Assembly: GCF_900111355.1 (NCBI RefSeq)
Contig: NZ_FOHA01000002.1
Span: 248,001 to 312,000 of the forward strand
DNA from: Isobaculum melis
GTDB lineage: Bacteria > Bacillota > Bacilli > Lactobacillales > Carnobacteriaceae
DNA: 64,000 bases
Reading direction: 5' to 3'
Part shown: piece by piece, positions 17,397 through 27,698 of the stretch
Numbering within the stretch: the stretch's first letter is position 1
Layout of the letters: each line of letters begins with the position of its first letter
Translations under genes and position numbers: made by a program
The notes under the pieces: generated by a model
What the model saw: only the letters and a program-made list of their open reading frames with translations
The model's database searches: none
Told to the model about the DNA's origin: nothing

Positions 17397-18125
17397 ATGA
17401 TTGAATTTAAAGACGTAAATAAATATTATGGTAAATTTCAAGCACTAAAAGATATCAATTTAAAGGTAGAAAAAGGACAGGTTGTGGTATTAATTGGTCC
17501 TTCTGGTTCTGGTAAAAGTACATTATTAAGATGTATTAATGGTTTAGAGGAAATCACCTCAGGTCAGTTACTTGTTAATGAGGCAGATTTACATGATAAG
17601 CAAACCAATCTAAATGATGTACGAAAAAATATTGGGATGGTTTTTCAGCATTTTAATTTATATCCACATAAGGATGTCTTAAATAACATTACACTTGCTC
17701 CAAAGAAAATCTTAAAGCTATCCCAAGAGCAAGCAGAAAAAGAAGCCAATGAACTGCTCACTAAAGTGAGTATGTTAGATAAAGCTGCTTCATTCCCTGC
17801 AATGTTATCAGGCGGGCAGCAGCAACGTGTCGCCATTGCTAGAAGCTTAGCGATGCATCCAGATGTGATGCTTTTTGATGAGCCAACTTCTGCTTTAGAT
17901 CCTGAAATGATTGGAGAAGTGCTCGATGTGATGAAAAAATTGGCAGCTGAAGGAATGACAATGGTCGTTGTTACTCATGAAATGGGCTTTGCTAAAGAAG
18001 TAGCTGACCGTGTGATTTTTATGGAAAATGGGGTCATTTTAGAAGATAGTCCTGCCAAAACTTTCTATGAAAATCCAAAAGAAGAACGCGCGAAACAGTT
18101 CTTGAGTAAAATTATCAATCATTAG
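17397..18125 (+). CDS. glnQ: Polar amino acid ABC transporter ATPase
   Basis: A 242-residue ATPase of the polar-amino-acid uptake family. Walker [10 protein letters not shown] near residue 34, Q-loop [17 protein letters not shown] near 84, signature [16 protein letters not shown] near 135, Walker [15 protein letters not shown] near 158 and switch VTHEMGFA near 194. The order ATPase, lipoprotein, two permeases matches glnQHMP of Bacillus. First gene of a four-gene rightward operon with a good promoter and AAGGAGGAG site. Confidence 0.93.
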   Translation: MIEFKDVNKYYGKFQALKDINLKVEKGQVVVLIGPSGSGKSTLLRCINGLEEITSGQLLVNEADLHDKQTNLNDVRKNIGMVFQHFNLYPHKDVLNNITLAPKKILKLSQEQAEKEANELLTKVSMLDKAASFPAMLSGGQQQRVAIARSLAMHPDVMLFDEPTSALDPEMIGEVLDVMKKLAAEGMTMVVVTHEMGFAKEVADRVIFMENGVILEDSPAKTFYENPKEERAKQFLSKIINH

Positions 18126-18143
18126 AATGGAGGTTCTCAACCT

Positions 18144-18950
18144 ATGAGAAAAAAATTAACTTATTTTTTAACGATGTGCCTCTTTCTTTTTACATTGACT
18201 GGTTGTATGAAACAGAATATTGCAGAGCAAGATATTGTAGAAAGAATTGAAAAAGAACCCACAATTACTTGGGGTGTTAAAATAGATACCAAATTATTTG
18301 GTCTTTATAATATTGAAAAAAGTGAAATTGAAGGCTTTGATATTGATATTGCCAAAGAATTAACTAAGCGAATTTTAGGCCCTAAAGGCAAAGCAGAATT
18401 TGTCGAAGTGACCTCTAAAACGCGGATTCCGTTACTTAAAAATGGCAATATTGATGGGATTATCGCCACAATGACGATTACAGATGAACGCAAGCAAGTG
18501 GTTGATTTTTCTGATGTTTATTTTGAAGCAGGTCAATCTTTACTTGTAAAAAAAGGTAGCACCATTCAAAGCATTAAAGATTTAAATGCAGATACAACCG
18601 TCTTAGCTGTGAAAGGCTCAACCTCTGCTACAAATATTCGAAAAGCGGCACCAGATGCGAAGATCTTAGAGCTTGAGAACTATGCAGAAGCTTATACTGC
18701 TTTAAAATCTGGACAAGGTGATGCTGTGACCACAGATAATGCTATTCTCTACGGGATGGCCTCAGAAGACAGCAATTATGAAGTTGTTGGTGGCATTTTC
18801 ACTGATGAACCTTATGGAATTGCCATAAACAAAAATCAAGAAGCTTTTGTCAAAGAAATTGATCAGGCCTTAGCCGAAATGAAAGCTGATGGCACGTATC
18901 AGAAAATTTATCAAAAATGGTTGCCAGATGCAACAAATGAAGCGAAATAG
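18144..18950 (+). CDS. glnH: Amino acid ABC transporter substrate-binding lipoprotein
   Basis: A 268-residue lipoprotein. The signal peptide ends in the lipobox LTGC with the acylated Cys near residue 21. The SBP_bac_3 fold follows: GFDIDIAKELTKRI near 60, the ligand carboxylate-binding TMTITDERKQVVDFSDVYFEAG near 115-135 (Arg of ITDER is the expected clamp), and GSTSATNIRK near 160. Glutamine, glutamate or aspartate is likely from operon type; the exact ligand is not decided by sequence alone. It lies 18 bases after glnQ. Confidence 0.92.
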   Translation: MRKKLTYFLTMCLFLFTLTGCMKQNIAEQDIVERIEKEPTITWGVKIDTKLFGLYNIEKSEIEGFDIDIAKELTKRILGPKGKAEFVEVTSKTRIPLLKNGNIDGIIATMTITDERKQVVDFSDVYFEAGQSLLVKKGSTIQSIKDLNADTTVLAVKGSTSATNIRKAAPDAKILELENYAEAYTALKSGQGDAVTTDNAILYGMASEDSNYEVVGGIFTDEPYGIAINKNQEAFVKEIDQALAEMKADGTYQKIYQKWLPDATNEAK

Positions 18951-18962
18951 GAGGTGGGAAAA

Positions 18963-19610
18963 ATGCTACAATTATTTATGGATCATTCAGGAGAATTTTT
19001 AGAAGGACTTAAATATACCCTGCTTTCAAGTGTGATTGCCTTAATTTTTAGTTTAATCATTGGGATTTTAATTGCAATTTTTCAGATTTCTCATTCGAAG
19101 CCTTTACGAATTGTTGCTAAAATTTATGTTGAATTTTTTAGAAATATTCCTTTATTAATTATTGCCATGTTTTTTTATGTGGTTGTCCCCATGTTTTGGT
19201 TTAAGCTTGATGGTTTTACAGCGGGAACAATTGGTTTAACAATCTATACTTCAGCCTTTATTGCTGAAACGATTCGGGCAGGGATTTTAGCAGTTCCTCC
19301 TGGTCAATTAGAGGCAGCACGATCATCAGGCTTTAGTTATGTCCAAGCGATGTGGTATATTGTGTTGCCACAAGCGATTAAAATTGTGATTCCGCCACTG
19401 GGCAATCAATTTATTAACTTAATTAAAAACTCGTCTATTTTAGCTGTTGTGACTGGATTAGATTTAATGTACCAAGGGGATTTAATTGCTTCAGCAACCT
19501 TTAATACGTTTGACACTTATATGATTGTTGCATTGTTGTATTTAATTTTAACCTTACCATTAAGTATCATCATGAACCGATTAGAGAAAAAATTTGCGGT
19601 GAATGGATAG
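18963..19610 (+). CDS. glnM: Amino acid ABC transporter permease (HisM/GlnM type)
   Basis: A 215-residue permease with five helices and the coupling loop EAARSSGFSYVQAMWYIVLPQA near residues 120-141. FFRNIPLLI near 60 and AETIRAGILAVP near 101 are HisM/GlnP signatures. ATG 18963 is preferred to the GTG at 18954, which lies inside the AGGAGGTGG ribosome site. Probably pairs with the next permease. Confidence 0.92.
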   Translation: MLQLFMDHSGEFLEGLKYTLLSSVIALIFSLIIGILIAIFQISHSKPLRIVAKIYVEFFRNIPLLIIAMFFYVVVPMFWFKLDGFTAGTIGLTIYTSAFIAETIRAGILAVPPGQLEAARSSGFSYVQAMWYIVLPQAIKIVIPPLGNQFINLIKNSSILAVVTGLDLMYQGDLIASATFNTFDTYMIVALLYLILTLPLSIIMNRLEKKFAVNG

Positions 19611-19625
19611 AAAGGAGGAAGATAA

Positions 19626-20276
19626 ATGGACTTTTCAGGTGCTTTTTCATGGGTCAATATTCGCTTTTTATTAGAAGGCTTATGGGTGACCGTTCAAGTT
19701 GCAGGTATTTCAATTGTTTTAAGTTTCATTATTGGTGGATTGATTGGCTTGGTTCGCTTTGCAAAAATTCCTTACCTATCAAAAATTGTTGGTTTATATG
19801 TAGAAGTGATTCGTAATTTACCGTTACTTTTAATTATCTTCTTCACTTACTTTGCCTTACCGCAGATTGGGATTAGATTTGATATTTTTTGGTCTGCGAT
19901 TGTGGCTTTAACGATTTTTGAGTCTGCTATGTTATCTGAAATTATTCGTGGTGGCTTAAATGCTGTACCTAATGGACAAATGGAAGCAGCGCGGTCAACA
20001 GGTTTAAGCTATGGGCAAGGTTTATGGTATATTCTGATTCCTCAAGGATTAAAAAAGATGTTACCACCGATTGTGAGTCAATTTATTGCGTTAATTAAGG
20101 ATACTTCCCTTGCTGTCATTATTGCTTTACCAGAAGTGACACATCACGCTAAAATTATTTATGGGCAAAGTACCAATTATGTGTTGCCAATGTTTGTTGC
20201 TATGACCTTACTTTACTTTTTAGTTTGTTATGCGTTATCTCTTGTGGCAAAACAATTGGAATTGCGGTTTAAATAA
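19626..20276 (+). CDS. glnP: Amino acid ABC transporter permease (HisM/GlnP type)
   Basis: A 216-residue permease, paralogous to the one before it: EVIRNLPLLLIIFF near residue 57, SEIIRGGLNAVPNGQMEAARSTGLSYGQGLWYILIPQ near 98-135, and KDTSLAVII near 158. AGAAAGGAGGAAG precedes the ATG, 16 bases after the previous stop. Closes the operon, which ends in a strong hairpin. Confidence 0.92.
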   Translation: MDFSGAFSWVNIRFLLEGLWVTVQVAGISIVLSFIIGGLIGLVRFAKIPYLSKIVGLYVEVIRNLPLLLIIFFTYFALPQIGIRFDIFWSAIVALTIFESAMLSEIIRGGLNAVPNGQMEAARSTGLSYGQGLWYILIPQGLKKMLPPIVSQFIALIKDTSLAVIIALPEVTHHAKIIYGQSTNYVLPMFVAMTLLYFLVCYALSLVAKQLELRFK

Positions 20277-20283
20277 ATGCAAT

Positions 20284-20316
20284 AAAGAGCCAAAACTCAA
20301 TGAGTTTTGGCTCTTT
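20284..20316 (+). terminator. Terminator of amino acid ABC operon
   Basis: AAAGAGCCAAAACTCA pairs with TGAGTTTTGGCTCTTT; T-rich end TCTTTTG follows the stem. Confidence 0.88.
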
Positions 20317-20357
20317 TGCTATTTATAATAGCATCTCATAAAATCCAAACATTAATC

Positions 20358-20405
20358 AAAAATGCTAGAACATGACTAGTAAAATGTCTAGTTTATGTTC
20401 TAGCA
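20358..20405 (-). terminator. Terminator of metal ATPase gene
   Basis: TGCTAGAACAT pairs perfectly with ATGTTCTAGCA, with an inner ACTAG/CTAGT pairing, and on the minus strand is followed by T5. It lies about 25 bases after the ATPase stop. Confidence 0.82.
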
Positions 20406-20428
20406 ATTGAATCAAGATTCGTTTGTAT

Positions 20429-22393
20429 CTACTCTTTAGAAGGAATCAATAAGCGTAAACCATTGAATAAAACAATTAATGTACTTCCTTCATGAGCAAT
20501 AACACCAATCGTAATATCCATTTTCCCTAAAATATTTAAAGTAACAAGTAACACAACAACCAACATGGAGAAGATAATATTTTGCCAGACAACACGATCG
20601 AGACGTTTAGAAACTTTGTGCGCATAGCTGAATTTGGTTAAATCATTTTGCATCAAAACAGCATCGGCTACGTCAATCGCTACATCTGTCCCATCTCCCA
20701 TAGCAACGCCAATATCTGCAGTCACTAAAGCTGGAGCATCGTTGACACCATCACCAAGCATGGCTACTGAACCATATTTTGCTTGTTGGTCTTTAATAAT
20801 TTGTGCTTTATTTTCAGGTAAGACATTCCCAATCACTTCATCAATGCCAATTTGGCGGCCAACTGCTTCACCAGTTAATGCTGCATCACCAGTAATCATC
20901 GTTGTATGAATATTTTGTGATTTCAAGTAGCTAATGACTGTACGTGCATGTTCATTTGGTACATCCATCATCGCAATCATGCCTTTTACTTGGTCATTTT
21001 CAGCAAAGTAAACAACGGTTTTACCTTCTTTAGCATAGCGCTCATTATGCGCTTTAATTTCCATTGGTATATGCTCGAAGCTTTCAGGCTTCCCAATTTG
21101 ATAGCTATCCCCCTCATAAGTGGTGGTTAAGCCTTTTCCAATTTCATTTTCAACTGTTAAGTCTAGTATTTTTTCAGCTGAGAAGCCTTCCAAAATAGCA
21201 TTGGCTAATGGATGGTTGGCTGTTTTTTCCATTGCAACAATCATGTCGATATATTTTTGTTGCATGTTATTGTCTGTTGAAGAGATAAAATAAGTGTCTG
21301 TTACAGATGGTTTTCCTTGTGTTAATGTTCCTGTTTTATCAAAGGCAACAGCTTGAATGCCTGCTAAATTGGAAAGATAAGAACCTCCTTTGAATAGAAC
21401 ACCACGTTTAGCTAAGTTGGAAATGCCTGATAAAGTGGCTGGTACTGCACTAGCAGCAAGAGCACAAGGTGAAGCTGAAATTAAGAAGACCATCCCTCTA
21501 TAGAAGCTTTCATTCCAATCCCAATTGAAAATAGTTGGGCCTAATAGGATAAAAATCGGTACAAGAACTAGAACTGCTGTGACATAGTAGGGTTCTAGTG
21601 TTTGAATTTTAGTTGCTGTTTTAGATAAATTAGCTTGTGATTGATTGACTAATTGCAGAATTTTAGCAAAAAGCGTATCACTACTATCTTTTGTCACTTC
21701 CATTGTAAAAGTACCTGTCCCATTGATGGTACTGCCAAATACTTCATCTCCGACTGTTTTTTCTCTTGGGATACTTTCTCCATTAATAGATGATTCATCA
21801 ATTGAGGTGCTACCAGATAAAATCACACCATCTGTTGCAACTTGATCACCATTTAAGACTTGCAAACAATCTCCAATCTTAAGTGTTGAAACAGCTACCG
21901 TTTTCACATTTCCATCTGCGCCAATCAGTCTCGCTTCAGTTGGATTCATTTTAAGCAAATTCGTGATTTCTCGTTTGCTACGGCCTTCTGCATATTCTTC
22001 TAAGAAATGAGCTGCTGCAAAGATAATAATCAGCAAGGCACCTTCTTCATATTGTCCAATAATGGCTGCTCCAAGTGCTGCTAAGGACATTAAAATATGC
22101 ACATTAGGAGAGAATTTTCTTTTACGTTTAGTTGATTGAATTGTGTCTACTACACCTTCCATCATAATGTGATAGCCCGACATTAACATCGCACTGATAA
22201 AGAAAATCTCTTGTAAGATTGAGTCTGCTGGTAAGAAGAATGCCAGTATAAAAGCTGCAAGTCCTGTAAAGAATAAAACAATTGGTGATTTGCCATGACT
22301 GTGACTATGTCCATGACATCCATGGTCATGTTCGTGTTCGTGATGTGCGTGATTCTGTTGATGATTGTGTTTGTCTACTTTAGTGGTTTCCAT
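20429..22393 (-). CDS. P1B-4-type heavy-metal efflux ATPase
   Basis: A 654-residue heavy-metal P-type ATPase without an N-terminal HMA (CxxC) domain; instead residues about 8-35 are a His-rich tail (14 His plus one Cys). The ion site is SPC (in SASPCALA, about residue 308), not CPC, and the last helix region has HEGST (about residue 634). SPC plus HEG(G/S)T defines the P1B-4 branch (CzcP, CoaT, FrvA, PfeT), whose substrates are Co, Zn, Cd or Fe(II). The phosphorylation site is DKTGTLTQGKP (about 353) and the hinge is GDGVNDAPAL. The ATG at 22393 follows AAGGGAA; more upstream starts overlap the operator region. Paired ArsR-type sites upstream argue for Zn/Cd/Co. Confidence 0.9.
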   Translation of the reverse strand: METTKVDKHNHQQNHAHHEHEHDHGCHGHSHSHGKSPIVLFFTGLAAFILAFFLPADSILQEIFFISAMLMSGYHIMMEGVVDTIQSTKRKRKFSPNVHILMSLAALGAAIIGQYEEGALLIIIFAAAHFLEEYAEGRSKREITNLLKMNPTEARLIGADGNVKTVAVSTLKIGDCLQVLNGDQVATDGVILSGSTSIDESSINGESIPREKTVGDEVFGSTINGTGTFTMEVTKDSSDTLFAKILQLVNQSQANLSKTATKIQTLEPYYVTAVLVLVPIFILLGPTIFNWDWNESFYRGMVFLISASPCALAASAVPATLSGISNLAKRGVLFKGGSYLSNLAGIQAVAFDKTGTLTQGKPSVTDTYFISSTDNNMQQKYIDMIVAMEKTANHPLANAILEGFSAEKILDLTVENEIGKGLTTTYEGDSYQIGKPESFEHIPMEIKAHNERYAKEGKTVVYFAENDQVKGMIAMMDVPNEHARTVISYLKSQNIHTTMITGDAALTGEAVGRQIGIDEVIGNVLPENKAQIIKDQQAKYGSVAMLGDGVNDAPALVTADIGVAMGDGTDVAIDVADAVLMQNDLTKFSYAHKVSKRLDRVVWQNIIFSMLVVVLLVTLNILGKMDITIGVIAHEGSTLIVLFNGLRLLIPSKE

Positions 22394-22460
22394 AAGGGGT
22401 TCCCTTCTTTCCATGCAATTGTTCATGTATTGGGTCGTTCTTTTAATCAATGTAATTAAC

Positions 22461-22480
22461 ACATGAATAGTTACTCATAT
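22461..22480. promoter_or_regulatory. ArsR/SmtB-type operator, copy 1
   Basis: ACATGA, eight bases, TCATAT: an imperfect copy (one mismatch) of the inverted repeat at 22495-22514, about 70 bases before the ATPase start. Resembles Zn/Cd-sensing CzrA/SmtB operators with ATATGAnC halves. Confidence 0.6.
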
Positions 22481-22494
22481 GTTAATTACATTAT

Positions 22495-22514
22495 ATATGA
22501 ACAACCAATCATAT
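22495..22514. promoter_or_regulatory. ArsR/SmtB-type operator, copy 2
   Basis: ATATGA, eight bases, TCATAT: a perfect 6-8-6 inverted repeat whose half ATATGAACAA matches CzrA/SmtB-type sites. Its centre is 34 bp from copy 1, about three helical turns. No ArsR-family gene is adjacent, so a regulator acting in trans is implied. Confidence 0.68.
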
Positions 22515-22550
22515 GTCAACCCTTATTCATGGTTTATATAAAAAGATAAA

Positions 22551-22592
22551 AAAAAGCAATAAACCCGCTAAAAATTGGATTTATTGCTTTTT
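22551..22592. terminator. Terminator of first beta-glucoside operon
   Basis: AAAAAGCAATAAA pairs with TTTATTGCTTTTT; A and T runs flank the stem. It serves the leftward glycosidase gene, whose stop is at its edge. Confidence 0.85.
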
Positions 22593-22595
22593 TTT

Positions 22596-24068
<1,473 letters not shown>

Positions 24069-24081
24069 TTTATTTATTTTA

Positions 24082-25941
24082 TTATAACATGATGGTTAAG
24101 CACTCAGCTTCACTTGTTAGTGCACCACTTGGAGATGGAATCACATCTAAATAGTCTACAGTATTCGTAATCACAACAATAATGGTTGGATCATATCCTG
24201 CCGCTTTCACACCTTCAAAATCGACTGTTGCCAGTAATTGTCCTGCTGTTACTTGATCTCCTGCTGTTACGATGGTATCAAAGTGTTGACCATCAAGTTC
24301 CACTGTATCAATGCCAATATGAATCAGTACCTCTACCCCCTCTTTGGTTTTTAGTCCAATGGCATGCTTTGTTGGAAAGACTACCATGACTTCTCCATCA
24401 ACCGGTGAAACCACTTCATTACTAGTTGGTAAAATCCCAATTCCTTTACCTAATGCACCTGTTGAAAAGGCTTGATCCTTAACCTCTGCTAGTGGAATCA
24501 ATTCACCTGCAGCAACTGAATATAAAGGAATTTTTTTCAAGCTATTTTTGACTTTATTTGGTTGTGCAACTTCTTCTTTAACTGAAGCTGTTTCTTTTTT
24601 CTCTGATGGAATACCTAATAGATAGGCAGCTACTGCAGCTGCTACAAAGGCAATAACCACACTAATAATCATAAAGGTTAAATTGGCAAAATCTTGATTT
24701 TCTGCATAAGAAGGTAAGCCCATTAAGCCCCAAACGATTGAATAGGTTTTAACATTCATTAAACCGGCAAATAAACCACCGATTCCGCCACCAATCATTA
24801 CCGCAATAAAAGGTTTTCGATATTTAACAAATACTCCATAAATAGCGGGTTCTGTAACCCCCATAATGGCACTAAAGCTAACTGTTCCAAATAATTGTTT
24901 TTGCTCAGAATTTTTAGCTTTAAGGAAATAACCTAGCATCGCTCCAGATACCGCAATATCTGAAATGGTTGCTGCTGCTAAGAAGATTGGATCATAGCCC
25001 ATTTTATTCACAAAGTTTAATGCTAATGGCATCATAAAGTTTCCGGCACCGAGCATAATTAAGAAGGGTTGGAAAGCGGCATAAAGGGTCAATACAATCC
25101 AGCTACCAAAAGTATTGTGTAGCAATTCAAAGAACCAGCCTAGTCCATCACCAATCCAAATGCCAATTGGTCCAAAAATCAGTAAAGTAACAGGTAAACA
25201 AATGACCATAATTAGAACTGGATTTAAGAAATATTGTAAAAATTTAGGAATATATTTTTTTAATAAGAGCGTTAATTTCCCCATAAACCAAGTCGCTAAA
25301 ATAATAGGAATAAATGAGTTTGCATAAGCCATTTGTGGTAGATGAATCCCAAAAATACTTAGGCCTGCTACATCATTAATGGAAGATGAAACTAAAGTTG
25401 CTGCTAATGCTACTGCTAAATAAGGACTAGCATTTAAACGTTTAGCACAAGACATCGCAATCAGAATCGGAAGGAAGAAAAAGACTGCTTCACGAATCGA
25501 ATTTAATAAAATATAAGTGGGACTTTCAGCTGATAGAATACCTGTCATGGTAAAAAGTGATAAGAATCCTGCTAGTAAACCAGAAGCAATAATCGGCTCA
25601 ATCACAGGTGTCATGGTTTCTGAAACCAAATCTAGCATCGCTTTTAAAGGATGTTTTTTCTCCTCAACAGTTTCTTCATTAGTTGTTTGATTGCTTAAGC
25701 CTAACATGGTAATCAATTCAGCATGAACCTCACTGACATGTGTGCCAATAATAATTTGATAAGATACATTATTTGAGACAACATCAATCACACCATCCAT
25801 CGCTTTCATTGCATCTGTTTGTGCAAGTGAACGATCTTTTAAAGTAAAGCGTAATCTAGTCATACAATGAACTACGGCTTGAATATTCTCTTTTCCACCG
25901 ATAAGTTGAATGATTTCTTCATTAAATTGTTGATACTTCAT
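24082..25941 (-). CDS. bglP: Beta-glucoside PTS permease EIIBCA
   Basis: A 619-residue membrane PTS protein that takes up and phosphorylates beta-glucosides. Domains in order: EIIB (residues 1-85; phospho-Cys in VVHCMTRLRF near 26), EIIC with about ten helices (about 100-455; GxTEPAIYG motif in IMGVTEPAIYGV near 355) and EIIA (about 475-619; PVDGEVM, and active His in LIHIGIDTVELDG near 545). A short Glu/Lys linker joins C and A. It follows the antiterminator by 22 bases and has no RAT in between, so all three genes share the leader at 26815-26897. Confidence 0.94.
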   Translation of the reverse strand: MKYQQFNEEIIQLIGGKENIQAVVHCMTRLRFTLKDRSLAQTDAMKAMDGVIDVVSNNVSYQIIIGTHVSEVHAELITMLGLSNQTTNEETVEEKKHPLKAMLDLVSETMTPVIEPIIASGLLAGFLSLFTMTGILSAESPTYILLNSIREAVFFFLPILIAMSCAKRLNASPYLAVALAATLVSSSINDVAGLSIFGIHLPQMAYANSFIPIILATWFMGKLTLLLKKYIPKFLQYFLNPVLIMVICLPVTLLIFGPIGIWIGDGLGWFFELLHNTFGSWIVLTLYAAFQPFLIMLGAGNFMMPLALNFVNKMGYDPIFLAAATISDIAVSGAMLGYFLKAKNSEQKQLFGTVSFSAIMGVTEPAIYGVFVKYRKPFIAVMIGGGIGGLFAGLMNVKTYSIVWGLMGLPSYAENQDFANLTFMIISVVIAFVAAAVAAYLLGIPSEKKETASVKEEVAQPNKVKNSLKKIPLYSVAAGELIPLAEVKDQAFSTGALGKGIGILPTSNEVVSPVDGEVMVVFPTKHAIGLKTKEGVEVLIHIGIDTVELDGQHFDTIVTAGDQVTAGQLLATVDFEGVKAAGYDPTIIVVITNTVDYLDVIPSPSGALTSEAECLTIML

Positions 25942-25963
25942 TTTTCGACCTCTTCTCTCTTTG

Positions 25964-26797
25964 TTAAGCTCTATTCGTAATCCGATGAATATGCAGCATT
26001 AAATAGGTCTCTTCATCTGTGGTTAATTCACAAGCATATTTTTCTCTGATATAGACTCTAATTTTCTGAACACATTCATATGCATCTGGATAGAGCGCTT
26101 TAATTTGTTCGTTTAAAATAGCATCGCTTTCGTCATAAATGTTTTTTGTCAGTATTCGTTGGATAAAATATTGAAGGTGAGTCATTAAACGCATATAATT
26201 CATGGAATGCTCGTCGATTGTCAATTGAAAATGATATTGAATAATTGAAATGATGTCTCTTAAACTTTCCATTGAGTGAATCGTTTCTTCTAAATTATTT
26301 TTTCCTTCTTGTAAATTCACAAAATGTAAGGCAATCGATACCGCTTCATCCTCTGGAAATTCCACCTGAAATTGCTGGTTAATTAAATCAAGTGCATAAA
26401 GTCCGATAGCAAAATGCTCAGGATAAAATTTTTTCACTTCCCAAGTTAAGGGACTGCGGATAAATTGTCCTTTGGCAGCACGTTTTAATGCAAAGCCAAT
26501 ATGATCTAGTAAGGTTAAGCTTAAATAATCATTGGCTTTTTCTCCTAGTTTTTCTTCTCCATAAGCAATGATTTCATTCACAATCGTAATATGCAATTCA
26601 TCCGAATGGGATAATAAATAACTAAAGTGCTCCAATAAATCTGTTGAATCTAAGACATAGGTTTTTTCAATTTCATCCTCAGTAATGACCTGTCCGACTT
26701 TCTTTCTAAAAGCGAGTCCTCTTGCATAAACAATGACCTCATTCTCGCCTCTTTTGACAACTGCTACATTGTTATTTAATATTTGGCTAACCTTCAC
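25964..26797 (-). CDS. licT: BglG/LicT-family transcription antiterminator
   Basis: A 277-residue RNA-binding antiterminator. Residues 1-56 are the CAT domain (MKVSQILNNNVAVVKRGENEVIVYARGLAFRKK), which binds RAT RNA as a dimer; PRD1 (about 65-170) has the regulatory His in LTLLDHIGFALKR, and PRD2 (about 175-277) ends LMLHIHRI. Phosphorylation by HPr and the cognate EIIB sets its state. It lies downstream of the RAT it should bind, so it controls its own operon. Confidence 0.93.
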   Translation of the reverse strand: MKVSQILNNNVAVVKRGENEVIVYARGLAFRKKVGQVITEDEIEKTYVLDSTDLLEHFSYLLSHSDELHITIVNEIIAYGEEKLGEKANDYLSLTLLDHIGFALKRAAKGQFIRSPLTWEVKKFYPEHFAIGLYALDLINQQFQVEFPEDEAVSIALHFVNLQEGKNNLEETIHSMESLRDIISIIQYHFQLTIDEHSMNYMRLMTHLQYFIQRILTKNIYDESDAILNEQIKALYPDAYECVQKIRVYIREKYACELTTDEETYLMLHIHRITNRA

Positions 26798-26814
26798 TGA
26801 CTTACTCCTTTCCA

Positions 26815-26872
26815 GAAAAAAAACTCAAACTACCTAGAGACAAGTTAAACTTGTTCCTAGGTAATTTGAGTT
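26815..26872 (-). terminator. Leader terminator of first bgl operon
   Basis: On the minus strand AACTCAAATTACCTAGG pairs with CTAGGTAGTTTGAGTT, followed by T8, just before licT. Its 5' arm overlaps the 3' end of the RAT, so antiterminator binding blocks its folding. Confidence 0.88.
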
Positions 26873-26897
26873 CTGCCTGCTTTAATCAGTAACATAC
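26868..26897 (-). promoter_or_regulatory. RAT (ribonucleic antiterminator) of first bgl operon
   Basis: Minus-strand RNA reads GTATGTTACTGATTAAAGCA then GGCAGAACTC, closely matching the LicT/SacT target pattern (GGATTGTTACTG, A-rich loop, GCAGGCAAAACC). It overlaps the following terminator by five bases. Confidence 0.87.
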
Positions 26898-26943
26898 TCT
26901 ATTTGATGACTACAGCGCCATCGTCCGTTTTTTTTCTACCCTC

Positions 26944-26980
26944 AGTATAAGGGATGATTTTCTTTCTGTCAACGCTTACA
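26944..26980 (-). promoter_or_regulatory. Promoter and cre site of first bgl operon
   Basis: On the minus strand TTGACA (26972-26967), 17 bases, TATACT (26949-26944). The -35 is overlapped by TGTAAGCGTTGACA (26980-26967), a full match to the CcpA consensus TGWNANCGNTNWCA. Repression by CcpA in the presence of preferred sugar is the expected outcome. Confidence 0.88.
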
Positions 26981-27001
26981 AGATATCTATGAATGAAAGA
27001 A

Positions 27002-27637
27002 TTAATCCTCATTCATCACACAAAGATAACGTTTCAGCATTTCGGTTGTTTCTTGAATCAATTGATCCGCTTTTTTTTCAGAAATTAGCTCTGGGTAAAA
27101 AGTAATTTGATCCACTACACCGTCACAAAGCACACGAATCAAGATAGCCGCAGCATCAAAATCTGTTACTCTTAGTGCCACTTTAGTTGATTGAAGTGCT
27201 TCTTTGATAAAATCAAGGCTCTTTTGATAAGAGGCATCTGATAATTTAGCCACTTCCTCATCAATTTGGTATAGCATCTTTGTCTCTTTTTGAAAATTAA
27301 TTGAGTCTTGATGAAGCTTAATCAGGTCTTTAATTGAACGGATAAATAACTCTTCTAAGGCTGCTATTGAGGTAATTTCTTGATATTGTGCTAACTCAAA
27401 GGTTTGTTCAAGTGAGTTGACATAGGTTTCATAAACAAGCTTAAAAATCATTTTTTTATCTTTAAAATATGAATAAACGGTTCCAACTGAGACTTTGGCG
27501 CTTTTAGCAATATCATTCATCGTGGTCTGTGCATAGCCATTTTGGCAGAATTGTGCATAAGAGGCCGCTAAAATACGTTCTTTTTTTTCAATACTTCTTT
27601 TTTGTTGAGGCTCTCTATAAATGGTTTCATCTGTCAT
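27002..27637 (-). CDS. TetR-family repressor
   Basis: A 211-residue regulator: HTH near residues 17-63 (RILAASYAQFCQNGYAQTTMNDIAKSAKVSVGTVYSYFKDKK) and a helical ligand-binding domain with an all-alpha pattern to the end. The ATG at 27637 follows AAGGGGTG; an upstream ATG pair near 27685 lacks a site and would lie upstream of the -10 of its promoter. Divergent from the MFS gene, with a 20-bp palindrome over the MFS start point; it most likely represses the pump and is released by a pump substrate. Confidence 0.88.
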   Translation of the reverse strand: MTDETIYREPQQKRSIEKKERILAASYAQFCQNGYAQTTMNDIAKSAKVSVGTVYSYFKDKKMIFKLVYETYVNSLEQTFELAQYQEITSIAALEELFIRSIKDLIKLHQDSINFQKETKMLYQIDEEVAKLSDASYQKSLDFIKEALQSTKVALRVTDFDAAAILIRVLCDGVVDQITFYPELISEKKADQLIQETTEMLKRYLCVMNED

Positions 27638-27663
27638 TTGGCACACCCCTTTTCTCTCTTTCG

Positions 27664-27692
27664 ATTTTAGAGGATTTAACATCAATTGTCAA
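27664..27692 (-). promoter_or_regulatory. Promoter of tetR-like gene
   Basis: Minus strand TTGACA (27692-27687), 17-base spacer, TAAAAT (27669-27664), about 27 bases before the ATG. It does not overlap the palindrome at 27734-27753. Confidence 0.72.
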
Positions 27693-27698
27693 AATTGA

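Noticed and set aside
18954-18962. GTG start for the first amino acid permease
   Set aside because: The GTG lies inside the AGGAGGTGG ribosome site; the ATG at 18963 is spaced correctly.
27638-27685. Longer N-terminus for the TetR-type regulator
   Set aside because: Upstream ATG codons have no ribosome site and would precede the expected transcription start of the gene's promoter.
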